The notes under the pieces were generated by a model. The model was not told the DNA's origin and searched no databases. It worked only from the letters and a program-made list of their open reading frames with translations. Of a stretch of DNA of 8,510 bases, positions 1 through 6,697 are shown one piece after another (position 1 is the stretch's first letter; each line of letters starts with the position of its first letter). Position numbers and translations under genes: made by a program. Origin of the DNA: Candidatus Pelagibacter sp. TMED197 (GTDB taxonomy: Bacteria; Pseudomonadota; Alphaproteobacteria; Pelagibacterales; Pelagibacteraceae); NCBI GenBank assembly GCA_002169755.1, contig NHIU01000003.1, forward strand, positions 1 to 8,510, written 5' to 3'.

Positions 1-285
1 ATGTATAGAGGTGATCACGCACATAAAAGATGTACTCAAATATTTTTTCCTATTAGTGGGAAAATAGAGCTTTTTTTAGAACAAAAAAAAAAGAAAAAAA
101 TTATTATTAGTTCGGGAAAAGCTGAAGCAATAGTTGTTCCAAAGATGGTCTGGTGTAGACTAAAATTTTTAAAAAAAAACTCAATTGTTGCAGTCATATG
201 TGATAGGAAATATGAATTTGGAGACTATATTGAAAAATATAAAGTTTTTAAAAAAATAATTAACAATTATAAACCTAGTTTCTGA
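1..285 (+). CDS. FdtA/WxcM-like sugar 3,4-ketoisomerase, 5' part cut off by window
   Basis: This is the C-terminal 94 residues of a cupin protein resembling FdtA/QdtA, the dTDP-4-keto-6-deoxyglucose 3,4-ketoisomerases that feed 3-amino-3,6-dideoxyhexose synthesis. The sequence shows an RGDHAHK motif at residues 3-9, matching the family's RGxHAHK with its two catalytic histidines. Cupin strands follow, with a VPKMVW segment (46-51) and an acidic/aromatic DRKYEFGDYIEKY stretch (68-80) resembling the family's ASDYYDExDYIRxY ending. Family members are about 130-140 residues, and roughly 40 residues normally precede this histidine motif. The ATG at base 1 is therefore probably an internal methionine and the gene starts upstream. 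The residue after VW is Cys where some relatives have His. It encodes a long lysine run over an A10-G-A7 tract. It converges on the next gene with 5 bases between stops. The family call is fairly confident; the exact substrate is inference. Confidence 0.75.
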   Translation: MYRGDHAHKRCTQIFFPISGKIELFLEQKKKKKIIISSGKAEAIVVPKMVWCRLKFLKKNSIVAVICDRKYEFGDYIEKYKVFKKIINNYKPSF

Positions 286-316
286 TTTATTTATTTTCTT
301 TCAAAAATTAAATCAG
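282..316. terminator. Inverted repeat spanning the convergent stop codons
   Basis: A perfect 8-bp inverted repeat is seen: CTGATTTA at 282-289 and TAAATCAG at 309-316. A second 5-bp stem lies inside it (ATTTT 293-297 with AAAAT 304-308, 6-base loop). The left arm contains the TGA stop of the plus gene, and the minus gene's stop is at 291-293. It could form a hairpin in both transcripts. Neither side has a clean U-tract, so termination is only one possibility; 3'-end stabilisation is another. Confidence 0.35.
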
Positions 317-1100
317 TGTATTTACAATTAATTTTTAATTTATTTTCTAAATTTGAATAATTTACTTCTGAGAAGGGATTTTTAGAAGTGTACATCAAAT
401 TATATCCTAGAGTTATAATTAATTTTTTAAAATATTCCTCTTCAAAAAAATAACAATAATTAATTTTTGGGAAAATATTTAATTGTTTGCATATTATAGT
501 TTTAACTCCTAATCCATAAAAGGTATTTAATCCTGAAAAAAATACATATTTTGGTTTTAGTTCAAGTAATTTATTAATTATTTCATTGTAATTATTAACA
601 TATTGAATGACTGAACCAAAATAAATGAAATCAATTTTTATCTTTGATAGATTGTTAATATCTTTTAATACACTGAAATTTTTAAAATTTTTTTTTGACG
701 CAAATTCTTCAACCACTTTATTAATATGCGGTTGATCATAGTAATAATAATTAATATTTTTATTAAATTTGTTTATATAATAATAATTATCTAAATATTG
801 AGCTCCAAAGTCTAAAAAATTAAATTTTTCCTCATCTTTAAAAATGAGTTTTAAAATTAATGCTAAATTTCTATATTCATTTATTGGTAGACTATTTTCA
901 TTTTTAATATTATCAATATTTTTTATTAATTCATCAATACTAACTTCAAGAGAGTAATTTAAATTGGGCAAATTTTTTAAATCAGTCTCAATAAAAAATA
1001 TTTTATTTTTTTTTATAATTCTTCGAATTAATTTTTTAGGAATAAATCGATTTTTTTCAAAATTTAAAACTTGATTAAGAATTATATTTGGTATCTTCAT
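291..1100 (-). CDS. Putative methyltransferase, TIGR04325 (LIC12133-like) family
   Basis: A 269-residue protein recognised by the order of its motifs. NFLDFGA (residues 94-100) takes the place of the SAM-binding loop. YDQPH (121-125) matches the family's VEQPH. FGSVIQYV (161-168) matches the family's LSGVLQYL. Next come a KPKYVFFSGLNTF segment (182-194), an aromatic YCYFFEEEYF patch (215-224) and an LGY segment (231-233). The family is found in LPS/O-antigen clusters and is predicted, not proven, to methylate sugars. The loop is degenerate: the usual run of glycines after LDFG is replaced by AQYLDN, so catalytic activity is uncertain. The first 90 residues are unlike anything I can name and are rich in Asn, Lys and Ile. 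The ATG start at 1100 is the only good one. The gene stands alone on the minus strand between two plus-strand units, and its base composition is the most AT-rich in the window. It was probably inserted as a separate cassette. Confidence 0.7.
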   Translation of the reverse strand: MKIPNIILNQVLNFEKNRFIPKKLIRRIIKKNKIFFIETDLKNLPNLNYSLEVSIDELIKNIDNIKNENSLPINEYRNLALILKLIFKDEEKFNFLDFGAQYLDNYYYINKFNKNINYYYYDQPHINKVVEEFASKKNFKNFSVLKDINNLSKIKIDFIYFGSVIQYVNNYNEIINKLLELKPKYVFFSGLNTFYGLGVKTIICKQLNIFPKINYCYFFEEEYFKKLIITLGYNLMYTSKNPFSEVNYSNLENKLKINCKYTDLIFERK

Positions 1101-1132
1101 TTTATTAATATATATATATCAATTAAATAAAA

Positions 1133-1138
1133 TATAAT
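1133..1138 (+). promoter_or_regulatory. Candidate -10 element for the 1151-5155 operon
   Basis: A perfect TATAAT lies in the 50-base divergent spacer, 12 bases before the ATG at 1151. It would give a leader of only about five bases. No convincing -35 is visible, since the region 17 bases upstream is an alternating TA run (1109-1119). In DNA this AT-rich the match may be chance, but this is the only place upstream of the operon where a promoter could sit outside a coding sequence. Confidence 0.3.
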
Positions 1139-1150
1139 TTAATAACTTTT

Positions 1151-1897
1151 ATGCAAAATTTTGACTTTTCATTAATTCTTACATGTTCAATAAATCCAAA
1201 AAATATGCCTGATTTGGTAAGAAGTGATAAAGATTTAAGACTTTCAGATTACAAAAAATCATTTCAATTCTGGGTAAATCATGAACAAATTAAAAAGATT
1301 ATCATGATAGAAAATACAGGTTATGACTTAGAGTATTTTAGAAAAATTGCCTCGAAATTTACTAATAAAGAAACAGAAATTATTTCTTCAAATTCTAATG
1401 AAACTTTTGATAAAAAACTTGGCAAAGGCTATGGACAATACTTGTGTTTAAAGGAAATTTTTGAAAAATCTCTGATAGTAAAAAATACTAATTTTTTCAT
1501 AGACATAACAGGACGCCACATTGTAAAAAATTTTAAAAAATTACTTAATGAAATTATAATCGAAAAGCCAGATATATATCTTAACTTGACCGATAATCTT
1601 AAGTTTGCAGATACAAATATATATGGAGGAACAAAAACTTTTTTTGAAAAATACGTTATTCCAGAAACACAGAAAACTGATGATCACAAGAATAACATAT
1701 TTGAAAAGTGTGTTGCTAAAGCAACATTAAAGGCATTAGCAAATGGCTTGGTGCTCAGTAGCATACCAACTTACGCTGAAATAGAAGGATATATAGGTAC
1801 CAATGGAAAAAAATATAAGCAAAATTTATTTAAGAAAATGAAATTATCACTTTACAAAAAGTGCAAAAACTATTTTTTTAATCATAAGAAATATTAA
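1151..1897 (+). CDS. Glycosyltransferase-like protein of a glycan cluster, family not firmly assigned
   Basis: A 248-residue soluble protein with no signal peptide or membrane span. It begins with a hydrophobic strand (SLILTCSINP, residues 7-16), a typical opening of a nucleotide-diphospho-sugar transferase fold. Other visible landmarks are VRSDKDLRLSDYKKSF (23-38), IIMIENTGYD (50-59), FDKKLGKGYGQ (86-96), FFIDITGRH (115-123), a conserved-looking FEKCVAKA (184-191) and AEIEGYIGTNGK (209-220). I recall proteins with this layout as hypothetical members of O-antigen and capsule clusters, but I cannot attach a named Pfam or GT family. No classical DxD is obvious; IDITGR may occupy that position. 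It is the first gene of the plus-strand operon, three bases before the SDR gene, so it probably acts in assembling the same glycan. The tail (228-248) is strongly basic and may touch the membrane. Function is inference. Confidence 0.5.
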   Translation: MQNFDFSLILTCSINPKNMPDLVRSDKDLRLSDYKKSFQFWVNHEQIKKIIMIENTGYDLEYFRKIASKFTNKETEIISSNSNETFDKKLGKGYGQYLCLKEIFEKSLIVKNTNFFIDITGRHIVKNFKKLLNEIIIEKPDIYLNLTDNLKFADTNIYGGTKTFFEKYVIPETQKTDDHKNNIFEKCVAKATLKALANGLVLSSIPTYAEIEGYIGTNGKKYKQNLFKKMKLSLYKKCKNYFFNHKKY

Positions 1898-1900
1898 AAT

Positions 1901-2827
1901 ATGAATATATTGATAACTGGATGTTGCGGACATATTGGCTCATATGTTGCTGAAAATATTTATAAGATTAAAAAAGTTAAAAAAACTTATTTAGTAGATA
2001 ATCTCAAATCTAATAGATTATCATCTCTATTTAACTCTAAAAAAAAAAATAATTTAAGTTTCTTTCTTTTAGATTTAAATAATAAAAAAAGTCTTAATAA
2101 ATTTAAAAATATTGACGTAATAATACATTGTGCATCAATGACCAATGCAGAAAAAAGCTTTGGTAAAAAAAAAGAAATGTTTGAAAATAATCTAAATTGT
2201 TTCTATACAGTCTTAAATTATTGTAAAAAAAATAAAACTAAATTAATACATTTGTCCTCGACAAGTATTTATGGAAAACAAGCAGACTTAGTTGATGAAA
2301 ATTGTGAAAATAAATACTTAAAACCACAATCTCCCTATGCAAAAATTAAACTTATTGAAGAAAAAATTTTAAAAAAAAATAATTTGAAAATAAAATATAA
2401 TACTTTTAGATTTGGAACAATAGCTGGTGTCTCCTCAGGAATTAGATTTCATACTGCCGTAAATAAATTTTGTTTCAATGCTTCTATTAACCAACCTATA
2501 GAAGTTTATAAAACTGCTTTTAATCAGTATAGGCCTTATTTATCCTTGTCAGACGCATTTAATGTTTTCAAGTTTTGTATAGAAAAAAATTTTTTTGGTA
2601 ATGACATCTATAACGTGTTAACAGATAATTGCACTGTCAAACAAATAATTGAAAAAATAAAAAAATTTAAAAAAAATATAAAAGTTAAGTTGGTAAATAA
2701 TGCAATTATGAATCAATTGTCCTACCATGTGGATGGAAACAAACTAAAAAAAAGTGGACTAAAATTAAATGGAAATTTAAATAAAGATATTAAGGATACA
2801 CTCAAACTCTTATCTAATATCAAGTGA
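1901..2827 (+). CDS. NAD-dependent sugar epimerase/dehydratase (extended SDR)
   Basis: A 308-residue extended short-chain dehydrogenase acting in the cytoplasm on a nucleotide sugar. The N-terminal Rossmann motif is GCCGHIG (residues 7-13), with Asp33 at the end of strand 2 as in NAD-preferring enzymes. The active site shows the SSTS triplet region (119-122) and YAKIK (Tyr146, Lys150; the YxxxK pair). A typical FRFGTIAG segment (169-176) and a YRPYLSLSDA stretch (210-219) match the family's nucleotide-sugar binding and conserved HVxD-like positions. Length is normal for UDP-glucose 4-epimerase/RmlB-type enzymes. It carries an unusual A11 tract (2039-2049). The stop overlaps the GTG start of the next gene in a GTGA arrangement, implying translational coupling with the C-methyltransferase. 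The specific reaction (4-epimerisation, 4,6-dehydration or keto-reduction) cannot be read from sequence alone. Confidence 0.85.
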   Translation: MNILITGCCGHIGSYVAENIYKIKKVKKTYLVDNLKSNRLSSLFNSKKKNNLSFFLLDLNNKKSLNKFKNIDVIIHCASMTNAEKSFGKKKEMFENNLNCFYTVLNYCKKNKTKLIHLSSTSIYGKQADLVDENCENKYLKPQSPYAKIKLIEEKILKKNNLKIKYNTFRFGTIAGVSSGIRFHTAVNKFCFNASINQPIEVYKTAFNQYRPYLSLSDAFNVFKFCIEKNFFGNDIYNVLTDNCTVKQIIEKIKKFKKNIKVKLVNNAIMNQLSYHVDGNKLKKSGLKLNGNLNKDIKDTLKLLSNIK

Positions 2828-4023
2828 AAAATAATTATTCAAAATCAAATATAAATTCATTTATGACCTTTGGTAAGATGCCAATTGCAAATGGTTTTAT
2901 AAAACCAAATGATTTTGATAAAGAATTTTTTTTCGAAATGAAAGTTGGCTTTGATGAAAAATTATCTCTATTTCAACTTTTAGAACATCCAAAACCAGAA
3001 ATGATGTTTAATGAAAATTACCCTTTTTTTACTCAAAGTTCAAAGTTTATGATTAAACACTTCGAAGATTATGCTAAATGGGTCAAAGAAAGATTTTTTA
3101 ATAAAACAAAAAGAATTATTGAAATTGGTTCAAATGATGGAACTTTTTTGCAAAACTTTACCAAAGATAGTTTGGAAGTTTATGGATTCGAACCCTCAAA
3201 AAATGTTTCGGATATCGCGAAGACCAAAGGAATTAACTCAATAAATGAATTTTTTAACAGTGAAACTATTATGCAAATAGATAATTATAAAAATAATATT
3301 GATATTATTACTGCTGCTAATGTAATTTGTCATATTCCAAATATTGAAGAGCTTTTTAAAACTATAGAACAATGTCTCAGTAAAAAAGGTGTGTTTGTTT
3401 TTGAAGAACCTTATCTTGGATCAATGATGAAAAAAGTTTCTTACGATCAAATTTATGATGAACATATTTATATTTTTTCTGTTTCTGCAATAGATAAAAT
3501 TTCAAAAAATTATGGATTAAGACTCATAGACGTTTTAGAGCAATCTACTCATGGAGGATCAATGAGATATGTTTTGGGAAGGGATGGTGAACATACAATT
3601 AACAAATCAGTGGACTTAAAACTAAAAGAAGAAAAAAAAATTAATCTAGATAATATTGAGTCATGTATAGAATTTAAAAAAAATTGTGAAACTTCAAAAA
3701 AAAATTTAAGATCTAAAATTTTGAGTTTAAAAAATAATGATAAAAAAATCTGTGGATACGCAGCGACATCTAAAAGTACAACTATTTTAAACTATTGTAA
3801 TTTAGGATCAGATTTAATTGATTATATTTGTGATACAACCCCTGAAAAAATTGGCAAATTTTCTCCAGGAAAACACATTCCAATTAAAGATATGAATTAT
3901 TTCTATGAAAATCCACCAGATGTAGCCTTTTTATTTGCATGGAATCATAAAAATGAAATTTTTGAAAAGGAAAAATCATTTTCAAAAAAAGGCGAATGGA
4001 TCGCACATGTGGATCTAAAATAA
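2824..4023 (+). CDS. SAM-dependent sugar C-methyltransferase (TylC3/NovU/TcaB9-like)
   Basis: A 399-residue three-part enzyme. The N-terminal Methyltransf_13-type region holds FGKMPIANGF (16-25). The SAM fold has EIGSNDGTF (100-108) and GFEPSKNV (121-128). The C-terminal Methyltransf_14 domain has GYAATSKSTTILNYC (311-325) and GKFSPGKHIPI (344-354). Residues corresponding to the catalytic centre of TcaB9-type C3-methyltransferases appear intact: YDEH (211-214) and THGGS (242-246). Such enzymes methylate the carbon next to the keto group of a dTDP-4-keto-deoxysugar. The N-terminal domain normally binds zinc through four cysteines, but here the first Cys is residue 169. The start is GTG at 2824, overlapping the SDR stop; an in-frame TAA at 2815-2817 excludes an upstream start, and the next candidate is Met14. 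The DegT gene begins one base after its stop. Family is confident; which sugar carbon is methylated is inferred. Confidence 0.88.
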   Translation: MKNNYSKSNINSFMTFGKMPIANGFIKPNDFDKEFFFEMKVGFDEKLSLFQLLEHPKPEMMFNENYPFFTQSSKFMIKHFEDYAKWVKERFFNKTKRIIEIGSNDGTFLQNFTKDSLEVYGFEPSKNVSDIAKTKGINSINEFFNSETIMQIDNYKNNIDIITAANVICHIPNIEELFKTIEQCLSKKGVFVFEEPYLGSMMKKVSYDQIYDEHIYIFSVSAIDKISKNYGLRLIDVLEQSTHGGSMRYVLGRDGEHTINKSVDLKLKEEKKINLDNIESCIEFKKNCETSKKNLRSKILSLKNNDKKICGYAATSKSTTILNYCNLGSDLIDYICDTTPEKIGKFSPGKHIPIKDMNYFYENPPDVAFLFAWNHKNEIFEKEKSFSKKGEWIAHVDLK

Positions 4024-4024
4024 A

Positions 4025-5155
4025 ATGAAAAACTTTTGGACATACAAAAAAGAGTATCAAAAATATAGAAAAAAATTAATTACTAACATTGATAAAACAA
4101 TATCAAAAGGTAGCATTTTTTTTGGTAATGAACTTAAAAACTTTGAAAAGAATTTTTTGAAATCTAATAAGTCAAGGTACGGGGTTGCTGTTGGTAGTGG
4201 AACAGATGCACTACTAATATCTTTAATGGCTTTAAATATAAAAAAAGGTGATGAAATAATAACTGCAGCTAATACAGCAATACCAACTATATCCGCAATT
4301 ATTAATGCAGGAGCTATACCTAAACTAGTAGATATAAATGAAGATTATTTAATTGATACAAAAAAGATACAAAAGGAAATAAACTACAAAACAAAAGTCA
4401 TTATACCAGTACATCTTTATGGGCAGTCATGTCAGATGGATGAACTAATTAAGATAGCAAAAAAAAATAAACTAAAAATAGTTGAAGATTGTTCGCAAGC
4501 TCAAGGAGCACAATTTAAAAAAAAATACTTAGGCAATCTCGGTGACTTAGGTTGTTTTTCCTTCTATCCAACAAAAATTTTAGGTGCGTATGGTGACGGT
4601 GGGTTTATTACAACAAATAATTTAGAACTTTATAAAAAAATAAAGAGATTAAGGTTTTATGGTATTGAAACTTTAGACAAAAAAAATAAATTTTTTAATG
4701 AATACTATTCTAACATTAATGGTGTCAATTCTAGACTTGATGAAATACAGGCCACCATATTAAATTTTAAAATAAAAAAATTAAAATATTTTATATCTAA
4801 ACGAAGAAATTTAGCTCTAATGTATAAAAAACTCTTAAAAAACTCAGGACTTGTGTTACCAAGAGAAGTTAAAAATAATTTTCATGTTTATCACCTTTTC
4901 ACTGTTTATCATAAAAAAGCGCGCTTAATAATTGAAAAATTAAGAAAAAATAATATTGCGACTAGAGTAATATATCCTTATCCAATCCAAAAAATGAAAG
5001 CCTATTCAAACTTAAAATTATCTAAAGGTAAGCTTTATAATTCAGAAATTAAATCTAAAGGAATTTTTTGTTTACCTTTATACCCTGATCTCGAATATAA
5101 GGATATTCAAATTATTTGTAACAAATTGAAAAAAATTTTATCTGAAATTAATTAA
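4025..5155 (+). CDS. DegT/DnrJ/EryC1 sugar aminotransferase (FdtB/QdtB/EvaB-like)
   Basis: A 376-residue PLP enzyme of the nucleotide-sugar aminotransferase family, which transfers an amino group, usually from glutamate, to a keto-sugar. Visible motifs are GSGTDAL (57-63) for PLP phosphate binding, VEDCSQAQGA (153-162) with Asp155 contacting the PLP nitrogen, and FYPTKILGAYGDGG (180-193) with the Schiff-base Lys184. SRLDEIQA, about 50 residues later, is the conserved substrate/dimer segment. Length and motifs are complete, so it should be active. The FYPTK-LGAYGDGG wording is typical of the C3-aminotransferases FdtB, QdtB and DesV, but C4 enzymes share much of it. It follows the C-methyltransferase by one base and ends the plus operon. 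An FdtA-like ketoisomerase at the left edge could supply a 3-keto substrate. It ends two bases from the convergent stop of the DUF4422 gene. Confidence 0.92.
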   Translation: MKNFWTYKKEYQKYRKKLITNIDKTISKGSIFFGNELKNFEKNFLKSNKSRYGVAVGSGTDALLISLMALNIKKGDEIITAANTAIPTISAIINAGAIPKLVDINEDYLIDTKKIQKEINYKTKVIIPVHLYGQSCQMDELIKIAKKNKLKIVEDCSQAQGAQFKKKYLGNLGDLGCFSFYPTKILGAYGDGGFITTNNLELYKKIKRLRFYGIETLDKKNKFFNEYYSNINGVNSRLDEIQATILNFKIKKLKYFISKRRNLALMYKKLLKNSGLVLPREVKNNFHVYHLFTVYHKKARLIIEKLRKNNIATRVIYPYPIQKMKAYSNLKLSKGKLYNSEIKSKGIFCLPLYPDLEYKDIQIICNKLKKILSEIN

Positions 5156-5170
5156 TATTATTTAGTTTCA
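5143..5170 (-). terminator. Weak inverted repeat across the operon-operon junction
   Basis: TGAAATTAA (5143-5151) can pair with TTAGTTTCA (5162-5170) around a 10-base loop, using one G-C pair, one wobble pair and otherwise A-T. It covers both convergent stop codons. Reading on the minus strand, it is followed by a T-rich stretch (complement of 5124-5140), so it could weakly terminate the rmlC operon. No T-run follows on the plus strand. A stem this AT-rich may be chance. Confidence 0.25.
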
Positions 5171-5964
5171 TCAAAAAAAAACCATGGCCATGATAAAACT
5201 CTATAATTTTTGTTAAAATAATAAGACAAATACCTCTCAGCTAGATATGCGTACAATCTTTGAGTATCATACCCTGAGAGATTTTTAAAACCAAATACTG
5301 TTTCACACTTTTCAAGCCACTTGAATAATTTCGAAAACCATTCATTAATTATTTTAGGTTTGGATATAAACATTATATGAGGATTAAAACTTGTATTGTA
5401 ATTTACAAATTTTCTAAAATCTTTTTTATCATCATCTTCTAATAGATCTATGGCTTTATCTAAATTTCCATAACCGTGATGCATATCAAAGTGAAATTTA
5501 ATTGACTGTTTATTTTCATCAAAAAATATACTTGGTTTCTTAACTAGTGATTTGAAACCTCTTTTTATCATCTTAATTTTTTTTGCATTATTAATATTTA
5601 TTGGGTCACAAAGTATTACTTCAAAATTCTCCCATTCCTCTGATGGCTCCATGATGATACTTTGCTTAACGCTAGTAGTATCATAAATTTTTTTTACATT
5701 AGTCCTATTTTTAGACCAGAATCTTCTTTTTTGACAAAAACCTACCCAATTTTTTGAATTTAAGTCTAACAAATTTTTCCAATACCAGTAATGAAAAGTA
5801 AGTTCAGAATAATATTTTTCTTTAGAAAAAATATTCATCTTATTATTTGAATTAATATAGTTTTTTGGACACTGATCTAAACCAACCCAAGATAAATTGT
5901 AATTACAATCTTCCAAAAAGTTTAGTCTTTTGTTGGTAACACAATACATTTCTAATTTAGTCAT
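5158..5964 (-). CDS. DUF4422 glycosyltransferase
   Basis: A 268-residue cytoplasmic protein with no membrane span. It shows the DUF4422 hallmarks in order. YYSELTFHYWYWKN (51-64) corresponds to the family's ELTxxYWxWKN. WVGFCQKRRFW (73-83) corresponds to YVGxCHYRRYF, with Gln-Lys replacing the usual His-Tyr. FDMHHGYGNL (159-168) is followed by FNPHIMFISK (193-202), an NMFI-like segment. AYLAERYLSYYF (239-250) is the C-terminal ERL-type motif. Members are found in capsule and LPS clusters and act as glycosyltransferases adding a hexose to the growing repeat unit. Length is normal. It is the last gene of the minus operon, 16 bases after the RmlD-like stop, which suggests that it transfers the sugar made by the RmlC/RmlD-like pair. 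The donor is not predictable here. Start is the ATG at 5964, without a recognisable Shine-Dalgarno sequence. Confidence 0.78.
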   Translation of the reverse strand: MTKLEMYCVTNKRLNFLEDCNYNLSWVGLDQCPKNYINSNNKMNIFSKEKYYSELTFHYWYWKNLLDLNSKNWVGFCQKRRFWSKNRTNVKKIYDTTSVKQSIIMEPSEEWENFEVILCDPININNAKKIKMIKRGFKSLVKKPSIFFDENKQSIKFHFDMHHGYGNLDKAIDLLEDDDKKDFRKFVNYNTSFNPHIMFISKPKIINEWFSKLFKWLEKCETVFGFKNLSGYDTQRLYAYLAERYLSYYFNKNYRVLSWPWFFFDETK

Positions 5965-5980
5965 AAAAAGTATTAAATAA

Positions 5981-6691
5981 TTATTTTATTATTTTTTTTA
6001 GTTTTCTTGTATTTAGTGATGAGTTAAATGGCATTCCGATATTAGCATTTTTTTTCAAGAAGGCTTTTCTTACACTTTTATTATCTTTTCGAGCAAAATC
6101 ATAAATATATTCGGGCTTGCCACCGACATTTATTATCCCTTTTTTATCCAAAATTTTAAATAATATCTTTGCTACCTCTTCATGATACATAAAACTAGAT
6201 TTGACATTTGCAAATGCCTCTTTATGTAAAAAAGGTTTCTCTGTCATACACACTCTTACGATCAAAGAATTTTTATAAAGTTGAACAGAACATTCACCGC
6301 CCAACTTTGACCACGCGTAATTATTTACTGGATGTAAGTGATCACTTTCAGAATAATTACCTTTAATTCCTGGGTAAACATAATTAGTGGAAAAATATAT
6401 TAGTTTAACACCAAGCTCAGAACACACTTTAGTTACATTCGCAGTGCCAATAATATTCAATTCAATACTTTTTTTAATATCTTTCTCGTGAATCGACATT
6501 GGCCTCGACAAACCTGCTAGATGAATAACAGTATCAGCTTTTGTTTTTTCTAAATATTTTTTTAAAGTGTTTAATTTTAAGATATTGAATATTTTTTTTT
6601 GAGGAAAAAAAATACTATGTTTGGTCTTAACACTTTTTAAACAATTTCCAAATCTTCCTGACCCACCAGTAACAACAATTTTTTTCTTCAT
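5981..6691 (-). CDS. RmlD-like nucleotide-sugar 4-ketoreductase (short form)
   Basis: A 236-residue SDR reductase counted from the ATG at 6691. The N-terminal VTGGSGRFG (7-15) is the dinucleotide-binding loop. HLAGLSRP (57-64) matches the RmlD-type HxAA region. FSTNYVYPG (100-108) corresponds to RmlD STDYVFDG, and YAWSK (Tyr125, Lys129) is the catalytic pair. NVGGKPEYIYDFA near residue 190-205 and a lysine-rich tail follow. RmlD is usually about 290-300 residues, so the substrate-binding part is reduced; this resembles a compact sugar nucleotide-binding subfamily rather than a truncation, because the reading ends cleanly. It starts six bases after the RmlC stop. An in-frame TTG at 6697 would add two residues, but the ATG is the natural start. 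It probably reduces the 4-keto group of the RmlC product; whether that product is rhamnose is not shown, as no RmlA or RmlB gene is present. Confidence 0.8.
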   Translation of the reverse strand: MKKKIVVTGGSGRFGNCLKSVKTKHSIFFPQKKIFNILKLNTLKKYLEKTKADTVIHLAGLSRPMSIHEKDIKKSIELNIIGTANVTKVCSELGVKLIYFSTNYVYPGIKGNYSESDHLHPVNNYAWSKLGGECSVQLYKNSLIVRVCMTEKPFLHKEAFANVKSSFMYHEEVAKILFKILDKKGIINVGGKPEYIYDFARKDNKSVRKAFLKKNANIGMPFNSSLNTRKLKKIIK

Positions 6692-6697
6692 GATCAA

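Noticed and set aside
1..3. ATG at base 1 as the true start of the FdtA-like gene
   Set aside because: The family has about 40 conserved residues before the histidine motif, so the gene very probably begins outside the window.
1109..1119. Alternating TA run as a microsatellite or regulatory repeat
   Set aside because: Eleven bases of alternating TA is expected by chance in a spacer this AT-rich, and no second copy or flanking symmetry is seen.
6692..6697. TTG start two codons upstream for the RmlD-like gene
   Set aside because: It abuts the RmlC stop and adds only two residues before ATG-AAG-AAA, which begins the Rossmann strand normally; the ATG is preferred.
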